DNA of 64,000 bases from Mortierella alpina (GCA_029449245.1 JANATF010000004.1:3100001-3164000), one strand, 5' to 3'. Positions 33,914-50,303 are shown, counted from the stretch's first letter. Notes: generated by a model from the sequence alone, not told the origin. Translations and numbers: made by a program.

Positions 33914-36198
33914 GTCGGGGGATCGGCCATCGAGTGCGGCGTGATCAAAAAGAGGTGGACTTCCAGACTAGTGAAAAGTGGCAATAAAATCCCGCGCGAT
34001 GTCCAATGCTCTCCACGTGATAGCCTACCGGTAATTAAGAGACCCTTGTCTATGAAGAAAGAAACACGCCGCGCTCTTAGCAGCTTTCAGCACTGCCTTT
34101 GCAGGCATGGTGGAACAGCTCTCTCAGTCTTGTAGCACCATGGCTATATAGCACATTAGCGTGCACCCCTCTTAGAGACTGAGTGACTGAGCCATGAAAT
34201 GCCTTCGATCCTGATCACTAATCTTCAAACTCTTCAAACACGCACCTTGTCTCAAAAGACAGAGAAGAAACGCCGCGCTAGAAACCTAGCAACCATGGTT
34301 CCGCGGATACGGTCGTCGCCACTACCCTCCTGCGCCTCCGGGGCCTAATCAATCACCTTTGGCTCTTTGTTGTGCCACAATCACCTTTCTAGCATCTGCT
34401 GTGGACCTCTTGCCTTGATCTGCTGCTTGCCCAAGTATAACAAGACGCAAGAAGCCAAGATGAAGCTCGAGATTCGCGAAACTGTCTGAAATAAATTGTT
34501 GTAACCCTATACCTCTTGATACTTGTCTGCGTTGTGTGCACTGCGTACATTGGTGCTGTGGTCATACGCCTGTATGGGGATATAGCTTTTTTTTTCAGCG
34601 TCGCTCCATGCTTAGGGATGCTGCCTGTGCATCACGACGCTCATAGGCGGGCTGTGTTCTACATGCGAGAATGTTCTCAGATGTTAAACTTGGGCTGTGG
34701 TGAGCACCGAGACAAAATGACGACGAGCAGGAACATATAAATGAAAGCACAAGGGTCGGACCCTTGGCTACGAAGGTGCTAAAGGTATGGCAGAATATGG
34801 AGAGAGTCGAGAGGCAACAGAGGGTACTGTACATCTAGAAAGGGAGGACAAGAGTCGACCAGCATCGCCAGCTAAAAAAAGAACTTCAACAACACAGTCT
34901 AGCGATCGCGATTGAATGGATTATGTTTATGTTGTTGTCCCTTTTTATGTGGATTAAGGTTACGACCGCAGCTCTGGGTTGGAATTGGGTCTGGAACCCT
35001 ATACTGTAGGGGACCTACTGCCTGTAGTCCCGCCGTGTGCGGAGCGCTCCCATGCGCTGTAACTTGACTACCGGTGGCAAATTGCATCTTGATTGCTCCC
35101 GTCTCGGTGGAACTGCAGTGCAGATGGACAACGTATACTGTAATTTAACCTGGCTGGCAAAATAATTACAGTGTGGCATGCGAGCACAGGCTCAGAAAAG
35201 GTTACGAATGCTATGGCCAGGTGCTTTCCATCCCTGCTCAGCATATGGCAGAGTGGCAACTTCAAAGCAAGATTTGAGAGCACTTTAAAACAAATCTCTT
35301 TGGCCTGGCCCGTTAGAAGCCTATCGCCGCACATCGCCTCCTGCTCACTGCGAGGAGCAGTGGCAGTGCAGGGACATAATAAAGCCAGAGGCACATAAGC
35401 AAGTGAGGGGATGAAGCCGTGTTGTTTGTCATGCACTGCATGTTTTGCATTGGCCTGCGTGCATATCCTTCGACAAAGCATGATTCGTGCAGGAGTGCGC
35501 AAAAAAAAAGGGTGAGGGCATCAATGAACCGCCTAAGCATGTCCTCTCTCATTCGTCTCCTTCATGGCGCGCTGACCTCTTTGTGGCAAGGCAGACAGGA
35601 AGAAGTGAACCTAGCCCATGACGGGTGTTCAGTCTCAGGTCCCTCTGCTATAGGCTTGCGTTTTTCGTTTCTTCTTGGTAAGACAATCTGGTGGGCGCCA
35701 GTGCGATAAGGTTTTGTTTTGAGGTGCGCGTGTCGGTTATTTGTACCTTCGTATCCATGTACAACTCGACCCTCTAATGTATGACTGTATGTCCTCTGCA
35801 TGCTGTCTCTGTGAACAAAACAAAAAAAAAAGAGAAGCGTCGTGGGCGGTCTGGCGATGCGTGTTCGCGGTGAGAGGAACGACCATTTGCCGAGGAGGAA
35901 TGCCGGTGGCAGCAGGTGCATGGTGATGGCAATGGTGTGCTTATACAGAGCAGCAGCACCTCTGCAAGCAAGGCTCAGCGCATCGTCAAGCGAGATTCGA
36001 CTCCGCTCGCGGGTCGCCGCGCCCTCATCTTTATTCCCCCACCCAAGCATCTGGCGGTTTCGTATTTAACCACGCTGATCCCTTCTGCCTCTTTTTGCTT
36101 CTTTCTTACTTTCTCTCCTGCTCGCTCTCGTCCTCCCCGGCACCTTCGTCGTCTTCCTCACACTCTACTCTACCCTCACACACCCCCGCCTCGCCACC
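33914..36198. other. 2.3-kb intergenic region
   Basis: Between two divergent starts. I see no supported ORF, tRNA or snoRNA signature. The last 150 bp before 36199 are CT-rich with an AT-rich element (gtatttaacc) at 36062, probably the leader and core promoter of the four-TM gene. Short A or T homopolymers occur (35500, 35820). Confidence 0.5.
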
Positions 36199-37074
36199 AT
36201 GTCGGCCCCTCCTCCACAGCAACCCGTCTACTACACCCCTGGACCTGCTGCCTCAAGCCCGGCCCCTGTCGCTGGAACGCCCGTCTACCAATACCAACAA
36301 CCACAGCCCGGCACTCCCGGTGCACAGTACGCCCAAACTTCGCCCGATCAGAACCACCAGCAGCCATCGACCCTGCAGCAGCCCTACTACCCTCAGTCGC
36401 CACAGCCTATGCAGCAGCAATACTACGCGCAGCCTGTGCAACAGGCTCATATTGTTGAGCAGCCGGTCATCTACACCACCCAGAATGTGGCCACCGAGGT
36501 CCCCGTTGTCACCAAGGGCGACGGCCGTGGCCTCACCGGCAAGATGCCCCAGTTTGAGAACTGCTGTCTTTGCTTCCCACTGCACACAGGAGCCATGATC
36601 ATTGCAGCGCTCATGTTCATTTTCTACGGTTACTGTGGACTGACGCTCCTTATTGGTGGTGGATACCTTGGCGCCTTTGGTGCCATTATGATCATTATCG
36701 GAATCCTGTACCTCCTGGTCGCTCTCATCTCGGCATATGGATTTGCTGGTATCTACAAGGAGGAGCCTTTCTGGGTGGACCGCTTCGTCAAGTTCTACCT
36801 CATTGGCTCCTTGATCTGGGCCGTCCTCGAGCTTGTCGAGATGATCATCCTGGTGGTCTACTACAACAAATACGTTGGCAACTATTGCTCAGGCGGCTAC
36901 TGCGTCAGTGTCGGCTTCCCATGGGCTGGCTGGATCATCACCTTCATCCTTGGAGCCGGCTTCCAGTACTACTTCTGCTGCTGTCTTGTTTCGTACCAGC
37001 GTGTCTTGCACGCCCGTCTCAACGACCTCAACGGCACCACCACCTATGGAAACAAGGATATCCAGATGCATTAA
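36199..37074 (+). CDS. Four-TM membrane protein with P/Q/Y-rich cytosolic N-terminus
   Basis: Intronless, 291 residues. Residues 1-105 are P/Q/Y/A-rich and low-complexity (QQPYYPQSPQPMQQQYYAQ), probably cytosolic and disordered. After PQFENCCLCFPLHTGAMI come four hydrophobic segments: about 131-153, 155-180, 200-228 and 242-265. The cysteine motif CCLCFPLHTGA at the membrane entry and a lumenal CSGGYC loop are notable, and the fourth helix ends in a CCC patch (FQYYFCCCLVSYQRV). The layout resembles LAPTM/tetraspan-like or MARVEL-like vesicle proteins, with PY-like and Y-based motifs for sorting; I cannot assign a family. Intronless structure and strongly biased codons suggest high expression. 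Confidence 0.85.
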   Translation: MSAPPPQQPVYYTPGPAASSPAPVAGTPVYQYQQPQPGTPGAQYAQTSPDQNHQQPSTLQQPYYPQSPQPMQQQYYAQPVQQAHIVEQPVIYTTQNVATEVPVVTKGDGRGLTGKMPQFENCCLCFPLHTGAMIIAALMFIFYGYCGLTLLIGGGYLGAFGAIMIIIGILYLLVALISAYGFAGIYKEEPFWVDRFVKFYLIGSLIWAVLELVEMIILVVYYNKYVGNYCSGGYCVSVGFPWAGWIITFILGAGFQYYFCCCLVSYQRVLHARLNDLNGTTTYGNKDIQMH

Positions 37075-38683
37075 AAAAAACGAAAAAGGACTCTCAGTCT
37101 CTGCACCAAACCAACACCCCATTCCCTTTCATTATTCCTTTCCGCTTAATCGTGCCATATTGTAGCCCTTGTATAAAAAGAATAAAAACAATCATATTTG
37201 CGACTACTCAAATGCGACCACGCCGCGACGTTTGGCCATGCCTTCCATCAGATTGAGAGCCTTGAGTAAGCGGACTAGAGGTAGGCGTTTATGTCGTTCT
37301 AGTGCATGTATCGAACCGCCCACAAATGATCTCTTATTTCCATCGTTTGAGATGACGCTTGTTCTTGCAGCAACCGTCTGGGACATACGACCATTGGACC
37401 ATGTAATGAACACGGTCTATGGGTCCGGGTCCCCCTTACCAATCGGCTCCTCTGTGGTGGTTGCGCTCGAGCAGTTTCATATTCGCCAAGGCGTCCAATA
37501 AGCCGATAGATTGTTAATGGCAAGTTTCAATTCAACCCATGGTGCCTGACCGTGTGAGGATGCTTCGCGCGAGTCTTGGCCAAAAGAACCTCGATTAAGT
37601 GTCGGTCAGGACTAGGCGCCTGTCGAATGGGTGTGAATGCTGACCGCGATGCTGACTGGACGGATGGATCAGAATTCGAGTACCAGGATGGGACGTGTAG
37701 AACTTCACTTCACGCCCATGACTCTTTCCAGCACTCCTTCCAACGAGCTTCCCCCCCCCCCCCCCCTTCTACCGCCCGCGCCTACCTATGCTGCACTCGC
37801 CTCCTTCCTCACAAAACAGATTTGGATGTAGGGATTGCTCTTTTCGCCCTGCGCCCTCATTAGTTCCTGCGAGGTCTAATGATGCGTGCCTGAGAAGTCA
37901 GGTACGTGGGGGAGGGGGGCTAACTTGCATCAGGTAGCCATGTCCAACATTCGCCACTTCAACATCACATCAGCAAGCGAGCACTGCAAGCCGTTCCGCG
38001 GAGCCGTAGGCTCAATCCGCCTCCTCTCCACGCCCAGTTAATAGTTCGGGCTCCAAGGGCGCAGGAGCTGTCGCACTCACTCACGCGCTTTTGCGTGTGT
38101 TGTCACACCACACACCCTCAGCAAGCATTGCAGCAGACCTATGATAGTCTATACATTATATAGACGCGACGTGAATTACGAAGTGGAAAACTCAACCCCT
38201 TTGAACGACTGGTCTCCTGTCCTAGGTCAGTTGCGGGTGGTTTATTTTTGAGAATTGTCAAAACTCTGCCGCCGGAAGAGACAGGAAGCAACCCCCCTCA
38301 CGCGGGAGGCCTAAATTAGGATGTGAACACTCAGACTATCCTTAATGAGAAGGGGGGGAGTGAGGGAAGGGGAGAGTGGTGTGTGAAGTCAAGGGTAGGT
38401 GCGGATGTTGTGTTGACATGGCAAAGGGCCCGAAGAGAAAGGGGTGTTGTTGGTGGGTGGGGGGGAAAGTACATGTACCCACAGTCCATGTAAATACTCA
38501 GCTCCGTGGGCAAGTCTAGGGCCTACACTGCTTCCGAGCATCCCTTACTCTCGCCCACATTCGCCTTCCGTTTTGTTTAGTGCAGGGCAATTTATTATAA
38601 TTCATGTGGCAGGGTCGTGCGCAACTGGTGTGGAATGAGAGTGTGCATACGTTGGAGGAAAAAGGCTACGAGCTGTTTACTAG

Positions 38684-38711
38684 TTTTTTTTTTTTTTTTT
38701 TTTTTTTTTTT
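38684..38711. repeat. T28 homopolymer
   Basis: 28 consecutive T residues in the intergenic region. It could be a nucleosome-excluding poly(dA:dT) element or the tail of an old retrocopy; no retrocopy body is recognisable on either side. Confidence 0.9.
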
Positions 38712-39467
38712 GGCTGACTCGCACTGACTTGACGATCATTGCGGGTTGTCTCTCAGGACAGCGGAATCTGGAGAAGATTAAGGTCTAGGTAGAGACCAGG
38801 ACAGCCGTCGAGTCCAGGGTGTTGTCGACTGGTTAACACGAGTCTGGGTGATAGAGGATGCATCTGACCTTCTTTTGAGTTTGGGATCAGTGCGCAAGCA
38901 TTTGTTGCCTGGCAACCACTGGTGTCCTTTGGTCTGCACCGTGAGAAACGCCGTGAGAATAACACGAGTGCCATTTGACGCCAAGAGTGCGATGATGCTA
39001 CTGAAGTGAAGGGAGGACGTGTGCCTGTGAACACAAAAAGAGTGTTGCTTGCTGCAAAAGTGTAAACATGGGGGAGTGCAGCCGAACATGGACGATGCAG
39101 TCGATTGTGCTGTAGCCCTGAGCCGAGGACGAAGCCAGGGAGGATGAAGGAGGATAGCGAAGGCGAGGATGGAGCGCAGCGTGGCATCGGAACCGCATTG
39201 GATGCGAGCGTGCTGGTGGGCAAGGGAGTGACGAGGGGGGGGGGGGGGAGGCCTGTTGCTCCATGGTCTCCATGTGTCTGTTTTCGGAACATGGCATGCC
39301 CCCTCGCGCGCTCGCCTGACTGCACTACTACGGTAGTTGGCATACGAGGCTGCTGTAGTGCGGTGTGTATTTTTATTTCCACGCTTCCGCCTCTCCTCTG
39401 TCTCATTCTTCCCTTCACTCCCTGCGCTCTCGCTTCACTCTCTTCACTCCCTTTTGCTCTACCCCCA

Positions 39468-39531
39468 CTCCTCTGCTCCTCTGCTCCTCTGCTCCTCCGC
39501 TCCTCTGTTCCTCTACTCCTCTGCTCCTCTC
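39468..39531 (+). repeat. Eight tandem 8-bp CTCCTCTG units
   Basis: Eight units of ctcctctg with a few substitutions lie 142 bp before the PEP carboxykinase ATG, inside its CT-rich leader. Confidence 0.85.
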
Positions 39532-39672
39532 TGCTGCATTCTTCTTCACTCTGCTTCACCACCATCGACGCCTCGTTGTCCATAATCGAGTCCTTTCGCC
39601 GCCTTCTCCTCCACCCCCCAATACCGACCTCATACGTCTTATTAGGTTTGCCCCCTTCTCCTGCCCGCACCA

Positions 39673-42582
39673 ATGCTGCTCTTAAGGTAAGGAACAGGCA
39701 ACAATGCCTTTTCTGCCAATGACCCCCCATCCGCCCCATGCATGTGCAAGGGCATTCCTCGCATGCCTACAGTCTGCATGTCGGTCCTGAGAATACATTG
39801 TGACAACCCTGTCCAGTGCGCTCAGAGCCGTGCTTTCGATCCCCGCGCTTTGTTTTTTGCCCCGTGCGGACTTGTGGGCGTGCTACCCCACAAACTTCTC
39901 TTGAACAAAAGCACTGACCGCCACGTCTGTCCTTGCCAAGTAGACCATCCGTCTCTGCAAGACTGGTCCACGCCGCCGCCCTGCCCTCCAGCTCGCTCAG
40001 GGTGCCCGGCCTGGTCACCCCAGCCAAGGGTCATCTGCTCAACCACCCGGCACGTCGTCTGCACTCGGCGTCCTTTCTGCCGAGGAGGGGTCACGCTCCT
40101 GCCCTCCAGTCCCTCTCGCCGCTCTTCGCCTCGCAGGTCAGACTCTTGGGTGCCATCTCCAAACCTGTCGCTCGTCAAACGCTCTTTGCCAGCCATTCTT
40201 CGCCTCTGTCGGCATCGGCCACCTTCCAGCAGCACTCTCAGGCCGAGGAGCCCTCCGTCCTCGACAACGCACCGACAGCCCACGCTAAGCTCGTCAACTG
40301 GGTTCGAGCCCAGCAGTCGCTTCTAGAGCCGGATAATATCCACTGGTGCGATGGGTCCCAAGAGGAATACGACAGCCTCGTCGCAGACCTGGTCGGGAAG
40401 GGCGTCATGATCCCGCTGGACAACAAGTTGCGCCCGGGATCCTACCTGACCCGCACGGACCCAGCGGACGTGGCTCGATCCGAGAGCTCTACCTTCATCT
40501 GTAGCCGTCTCAAGGAAGACGCGGGGTAATAATGATGATGGCCAGTGCAGCTGTAGCAGTAAGGAATGGACCTTCTGAATGAACGCCAAAAACACTAACC
40601 CCTTTTCATTCTTCCGAATTTCTCCATGTTCTCATACTGCTTTTCTTTCCCCCCTGCGTTTGCGCCATCGTGCCTTCATACCCTCCGTCTCTGGGCACAG
40701 TCCAACCAACAACTGGATTGACCCCAACGAAATGAGAAGAGACCTTGAAAAGTGCTTTCAAGGCTCCATGCGAGGTACGCATCTGAGAATGCCTCTTGTC
40801 GCTGTATTGCATGCACTCTCTGGATTTACATGCTCACTCTTCATCCTTTGGTTTACAGGTCGCACAATGTATGTGATCCCTTTTAGCATGGGCCCTGTAG
40901 GCTCCCCTCACTCCAGGATCGGTGTGCAGGTAAGCGACTTGACTATATTACGTTGCGTTGTACTTTGGAAATATGTTCAACCCTCTTACTAACAAACAAT
41001 ATTGTCTACACTAATGCACAGGTGACGGACTCTCCCTTCGTTGTGGTCAACATGCGCATCATGACACGCATCGGCCAGCCAGTCCTAGACGTTCTCGGGC
41101 GCGACAAGGAATTTGTACCCTGTGTACATTCTGTCGGCAAACCGTTGGAGCCGGGAGATAAAGACGTTCTGTGGCCGTGTAATATAGCTCAGCGCAAGGT
41201 AGTCCACTTTCCAGAATCGCGTGAGATCTGGAGTTTCGGCAGCGGGTAAGTGCCTCGCCACAATGACTTTTCTCAGTCTGTCTTGTGCCCATCGCATTCT
41301 TACCGGATCATACTTCGCCCCTGCACGTCGCTCTAGCTACGGAGGAAACTCTTTGCTGGGCAAGAAATGCCTGGCTCTAAGAATCGCGTCTGTCATGGCC
41401 CGAGATGAAGGTTCGTTGGCGGAACATATGCTCATTCTAGGTCTGACAAGTCCAGCTGGAAAGAAGCATTATATTGCGGCAGCTTTCCCAAGGTAACGCT
41501 CACAGCTGCCGTTACACGAACTATGCAAGATCATCAAGCAAAGATCTCACGTATCTCTTTTCAAACTAGCGCATGTGGCAAGACTAATCTGGCCATGATG
41601 CAACCTACGTTACCGGGCTGGAAGGTCCAAGTCGTTGGTGACGATATCAACTGGTGAGTCATCTTGCCGCCCTGTATTTGCATACCAAGTTGCCACCGGC
41701 AGTGCCAGATCGCTCACAAGCGTTTTCACAATCAACTCCTTAGGATGAAGTTCAGTCAGGATGACGGCAGGCTTTACGCCATTAACCCTGAAGCTGGGTT
41801 CTTTGGAGTAGCGCCTGGTACATCAGCCAAGACAAATCCCAACGCCATGGAGACGATCAGGAAAAACACAGTCTTCACCAATGTCGCGCTCACGGAGAAA
41901 GGTGACGTCTGGTGGGAAGGCATGACCAAGGCACGACCTGAAGGCAAGGTTGTCAGTTGGAAGGGCGAGGTCTGGGACTCTTCTAAGGGAGATATGGGCA
42001 CACCTCTTGCTCATCCAAATTCCAGATTCACGGTCTCTTTGGACCAATGCCCCGCCAAGGATCCAGCTTGGGATGATCCGAACGGTGTTCCTATCTCGGC
42101 CATCATCTTTGGTGGCCGACGAGAGACCACTGTTCCCCTCGTCTTCCAAACAAAAGACTGGAACCATGGTGTCCTGGTCGGTGCCACCGTTGCAAGCGAA
42201 AAGACAGCTGCTGCTGAAGGAAGCGATGTTGGTCAACTAAGGTACAAGTCGTGATGATTCAACTGATGGAAAATGATGATGATGTCTCCGACAGCTGAAG
42301 TTGACCCGTGCATGTTTTTCCTACTTCCACTAGGTTTGATCCATTTGCCATGCTGCCTTTTGTGGGATACAACATGGGCGACTACTTCAACCATTGGTTG
42401 TCCATGCCTGATCGTGTCAAGGACACCTCGCGTCTGCCAAAGATATTCCACGTGAATTGGTTCCGCAAGGATGCCAAGGGCTCTTTCATGTGGCCAGGCT
42501 TTGGCGAGAATTCGAGGTAGGTGATCCTTTTTGTCGGTGGCACGCACCCTCCAGCCCCCAATGTCCCGTGTCTATTGCTAAC

Positions 42583-42632
<50 letters not shown>

Positions 42633-42944
42633 CAACCTCATCTTCATCCTAGGGTATTGAAATGGGTTGTTGATCGTCTGGAGAATCCCGAGGACACCAG
42701 CCTGTACAAATCCACGCCCATTGGGTACGTGCCCAAGCCTGAGTCATTGGACCTTAGCGGAATCGAACAGGATCTTCAGGGCGGAGTCATGGAGAAGCTG
42801 CTGGCAGTCGACTCGAAGGCATATCTGTCTGAGGTCAACAAGGCTCGCGACTACTTCAAGATGTTTGGCGATCGCTTCCCCGCCAAGCTTACGAAGGAGC
42901 TCGATGGTTTGGAGGATCGTCTCAAAAAGAACCAAGGCGTGTAG
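39673..42944 (+). CDS. Phosphoenolpyruvate carboxykinase, GTP type, with mitochondrial leader
   Basis: Ten exons: 39673-39686, 39944-40525, 40701-40774, 40859-40929, 41022-41245, 41337-41492, 41570-41653, 41744-42241, 42334-42516, 42653-42944; 725 residues. It converts oxaloacetate plus GTP to PEP, the entry step of gluconeogenesis. GTP-class motifs: [47 protein letters not shown]-loop FPSACGKTN (split by intron 6), [41 protein letters not shown]. It is unlike the ATP enzyme (Pck1) typical of Dikarya. The first coding exon has 14 nt (MLLLR) and joins a basic, acid-poor leader ([33 protein letters not shown]), predicting mitochondrial import. No other in-frame ATG exists before the catalytic domain, which supports this start. 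Intron 9 carries (CT)22. Confidence 0.93.
42586..42629 (+). repeat. (CT)22 microsatellite in PEP carboxykinase intron 9
   Basis: 22 uninterrupted CT units ending 23 nt before the exon 10 acceptor, so the repeat provides part of the polypyrimidine tract. Confidence 0.9.
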
Positions 42945-43280
42945 ATGAGTCGCGATGCCTCTCATTCAAAATTCAAATACATATGTGTTTTAGTTTACGC
43001 AAGCACGAGGACTCTAAACTGTTCTATGATTCTACCCTTCTGTCCTTCACAATTGATTTCTGTTGCAATGACGGTGTCAAAGTGGAAGCCCAGGGCTAAC
43101 AGGTATAAGCACTGTGTTGGTCGAAGAAAGGTCCATGACATAGCTGGCATATTTTGCTAAAGCTGTTGAATGCCGTCGTGGATCTAGATGCACTACAGAA
43201 TGTGATGCGCTGCCCTCCACTCTCCTCTTCCTCGTCGCTCTATTTCTATTCTCAAACAGGACTCCCCCAATGTCAGGTCA
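42945..43280. other. Convergent 3' region, PEP carboxykinase and ABCC gene
   Basis: 336 bp between the two stop codons; no clear AATAAA. Nothing else recognised. Confidence 0.5.
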
Positions 43281-48251
<4,971 letters not shown>

Positions 48252-48860
48252 GCACAGTGCCTGCTAACGTGAATCGGTACGACAGCAGGTGGTGCAGGGT
48301 TGCGAGGGCGGGATTAATGGTAAAGAGAGAGGGTGATAGTGCTCGTGGAGTAATGTTCTGTGCACGTCCAGGTGGTGCAGGAGGCGATAAAGATAACGAG
48401 TGAGAAAAAGAGAGAGAGAGCGCGCGCGAGAAGAGACAGAGAGGCCGAAAGAGAGGGGAGAGAGCGCGAGAGTGAGCGAGAGAATGAGAGCGGGAATGAG
48501 AGGGAATGAGAGAGAGAGAAAGCGAGAGTGCCTGAGTCAAGAAGATGTGCGCGGTGGTGACTGAATGGGATGGACAAAAAAAAAGCTGCATGCAGGCATT
48601 CCATCCCGGTATATAAACAGACTCTACAGTTGGGCAACTCAAAATCGCGGCGCCGCTGGCTGGCTCAGTCTCACAAAAATATGCGACGGCGTCGGAGATC
48701 GACGCCCTCCATCCTCACTCACTCACTGGTGACCAACATTGCATAACAACTCTCAAAAGGATGATTCATATGTATATATCGTTTTTTTATTCTCTGCGCA
48801 AGGTCATGGGAAAAAAAGGATGGGAATATTGAACTTCTCGTAGACGACAGCGGTAAATAA
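48252..48860. other. Promoter region of the ABCC gene with GA-rich tract
   Basis: A purine-rich (GA)n tract fills 48399-48530 (CT-rich leader when read on the minus strand), and a TATA-like tatataaa lies at 48610-48617. The rest up to about 48860 is probably the 3' end of the snoRNA host transcript, also minus strand. Confidence 0.5.
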
Positions 48861-49274
48861 ATAGTTACCGAGCGTGAGTAAAGGTGCTTTTGCTCTTTGC
48901 CGTGAAAAAAAAATAGCCAGCGATGGGAAGCACTGGTCATTAGAGTATCGGCATGGGGTGTTTCTGAAAGACGAACGCGCCGTATCTCCTCTCTCGCTGG
49001 ATCCCATAGTAGGATAGCATGAAAAGAACGCGTTCGTCGATCGTGTGTTGTGTGACAAGGGGTAGGAGGATGTCTAGACTATGTCATGCACACCGCGCGC
49101 ATGGGAACCATGATGCATGCAGTACATTACCCGTTTATTTTCAGCAAATACCTTTTCTGTCTGCGCTACAAAGAGACGCTTACCTATTCGCGAGAGAATG
49201 ATAAAAACAATGCCTGTTAATCAACAATGAACTTTGGAAAGGACCAGTATGGCCAAAAGGTGTTGTTTTTGTAT

Positions 49275-49347
49275 GGGAGTCAGGAGCTAGGATAAATCTT
49301 GCGACGCACGGAAAGGTCATTCCACAGTCAAGTCTCATCACAGCAAC
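49275..49347 (-). ncRNA. Orphan box C/D snoRNA candidate
   Basis: C box GTGATGA at 49341-49335 and D box CTGA at 49283-49280, 51 nt apart, in the host intron after donor 49464. Guide region before D: gcaagatttatcctagctc. No rRNA match recognised. Confidence 0.45.
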
Positions 49348-49611
49348 CGCAAACGTCGCCCCATTGACGTGCATACAAACAAGAGCATGATCCGCAAGCG
49401 TATCCAAAGAGGTCTAGAGATCTCTTAGTGATCCATCACGTTTTGACGGCGATGGGGCACTCACTGCACTTGGCGAGGAACTACTGTTCCCCCAGAGAGC
49501 ACAGCCTGAACACAACGATTCAAGTTCCGCAAGCAAACACGCCGAGGCAAACAGGGCCACTGATAGAAAACGCGACCATAAAAAGACCCCCACCTCCGCT
49601 TCACATGGACC

Positions 49612-49713
49612 AACTTGTCAGTCAAGAAAACCTCGAAAGATTCGCCAGTCCGCGATCCAAAAGAGATGTGGCATCCTCATAGAATGGATTTAACTAGGTG
49701 TCATCATTTGGCT
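49612..49713 (-). ncRNA. Orphan box C/D snoRNA candidate
   Basis: Perfect C box ATGATGA at 49707-49701 and D box CTGA at 49621-49618. ccaa directly before C and ttgg just after D can form a terminal stem. I do not recognise an rRNA match for the region before D (gaggttttcttga). The first bases after C (cac) resemble the snR61-like copies, hinting at common descent. Confidence 0.5.
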
Positions 49714-49929
49714 TGGAGGGGGGGATGAACAAGGAGGGGTAGTAGGGATACATACCTTATCCATTTTCGGTCGCCCATCCGTGATGGGCGACGCAGGAAA
49801 AGACTTGGAACAGTGCTTGATCGACCTATACGTCCGTTGATTATGCACGAGAGCAATGTTCGTTAGAATGGAGGATTTCAACAAGGCGTTGCATGGTTCA
49901 GAAGGGAACACAATGTATGCGAGATTGAA

Positions 49930-50008
49930 GGAGGGTATCAGAGATCAAAGTTGTCTTCTCAATTGAGTCAGATGAAACACGGATGATCGAATTAGACATC
50001 ATATTGCC
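49930..50008 (-). ncRNA. Box C/D snoRNA with guide to the U18 target region of 25S
   Basis: C-like box ATGATGT at 50002-49996, D' CTGA at 49971-49968, D CTGA at 49941-49938. The element 5' of D' (tccgtgtttca, 49983-49973) is complementary over 11 nt to 25S tgaaacacgga, the segment modified by U18 (yeast Am649/Cm650). With this D' the plus-5 rule points to an A upstream in the same segment rather than the classic U18 position, so it may be a U18 variant or a neighbouring-site guide. Confidence 0.6.
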
Positions 50009-50212
50009 TCTCTACAAATGGCTCCGGAATGGGTGTTGTATACATACCAAGTGAACAAGCAGTGACAGTTCATGGATCAAGGGACAAGCACTTGGGTTAC
50101 CCAAGGCAAATGAGATCTAGGCAGTAAACTGAAAAAAACGAGAGCGCATTAGTCAGTACTCTAGTGCGCATCACAATGATGTTCTCCATTCCACAAGAGT
50201 GGGCATTGAAGA

Positions 50213-50303
50213 TCGTAATCAGAATAATATTTGGTATAAATGGGTTATCCACCACGGTCTCAGGTCGGAAGCAGAACTGAAAAAGTGTGTCATCATTTTG
50301 ACG
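50213..50303 (-). ncRNA. Box C/D snoRNA, snR61/SNORD38-like, copy B
   Basis: C box ATGATGA at 50296-50290, D box CTGA at 50222-50219, same guide CAGTTCTGCTT (50279-50269) and CCGA D' as copy A. Flanks cgtcaa / ttacg can form a short bulged terminal stem. Conservation between the copies runs from C box to D box and stops there, as expected when selection or duplication concerns the snoRNA. Confidence 0.75.

Larger units (their letters stand above)
37075..39672. other. 2.6-kb intergenic region upstream of PEP carboxykinase
   Basis: Contains AATAAA (37182) near the 3' end of the preceding gene, a C16 run (37751-37766), a short perfect hairpin (gtctata-catta-tatagac, 38147-38165), a T28 tract, a G14 run (39235-39248), and a CT-rich leader from 39390 onward. 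A 328-codon minus-strand ORF (38753-39739) is judged spurious. No gene is supported. Confidence 0.5.

Noticed and set aside
38147-38165. Perfect 7-bp inverted repeat gtctata/tatagac
   Set aside because: Too short and isolated in AT-rich intergenic DNA to call a terminator or target site; no associated element.
38684-38711. T28 tract as a retrotransposon or retrocopy tail
   Set aside because: No ORF, target-site duplication or gene remnant could be recognised next to it, so it is listed only as a homopolymer.
38753-39739. 328-codon minus-strand ORF upstream of PEP carboxykinase
   Set aside because: Its first half is the complement of the CT-rich leader and the 8-bp repeat of the plus-strand gene, the start overlaps the PCK first exon, and no domain or splice evidence supports it.
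40303-40316. B-box-like gggttcgagccc
   Set aside because: It lies in PEP carboxykinase coding sequence with no A box upstream or tRNA fold.
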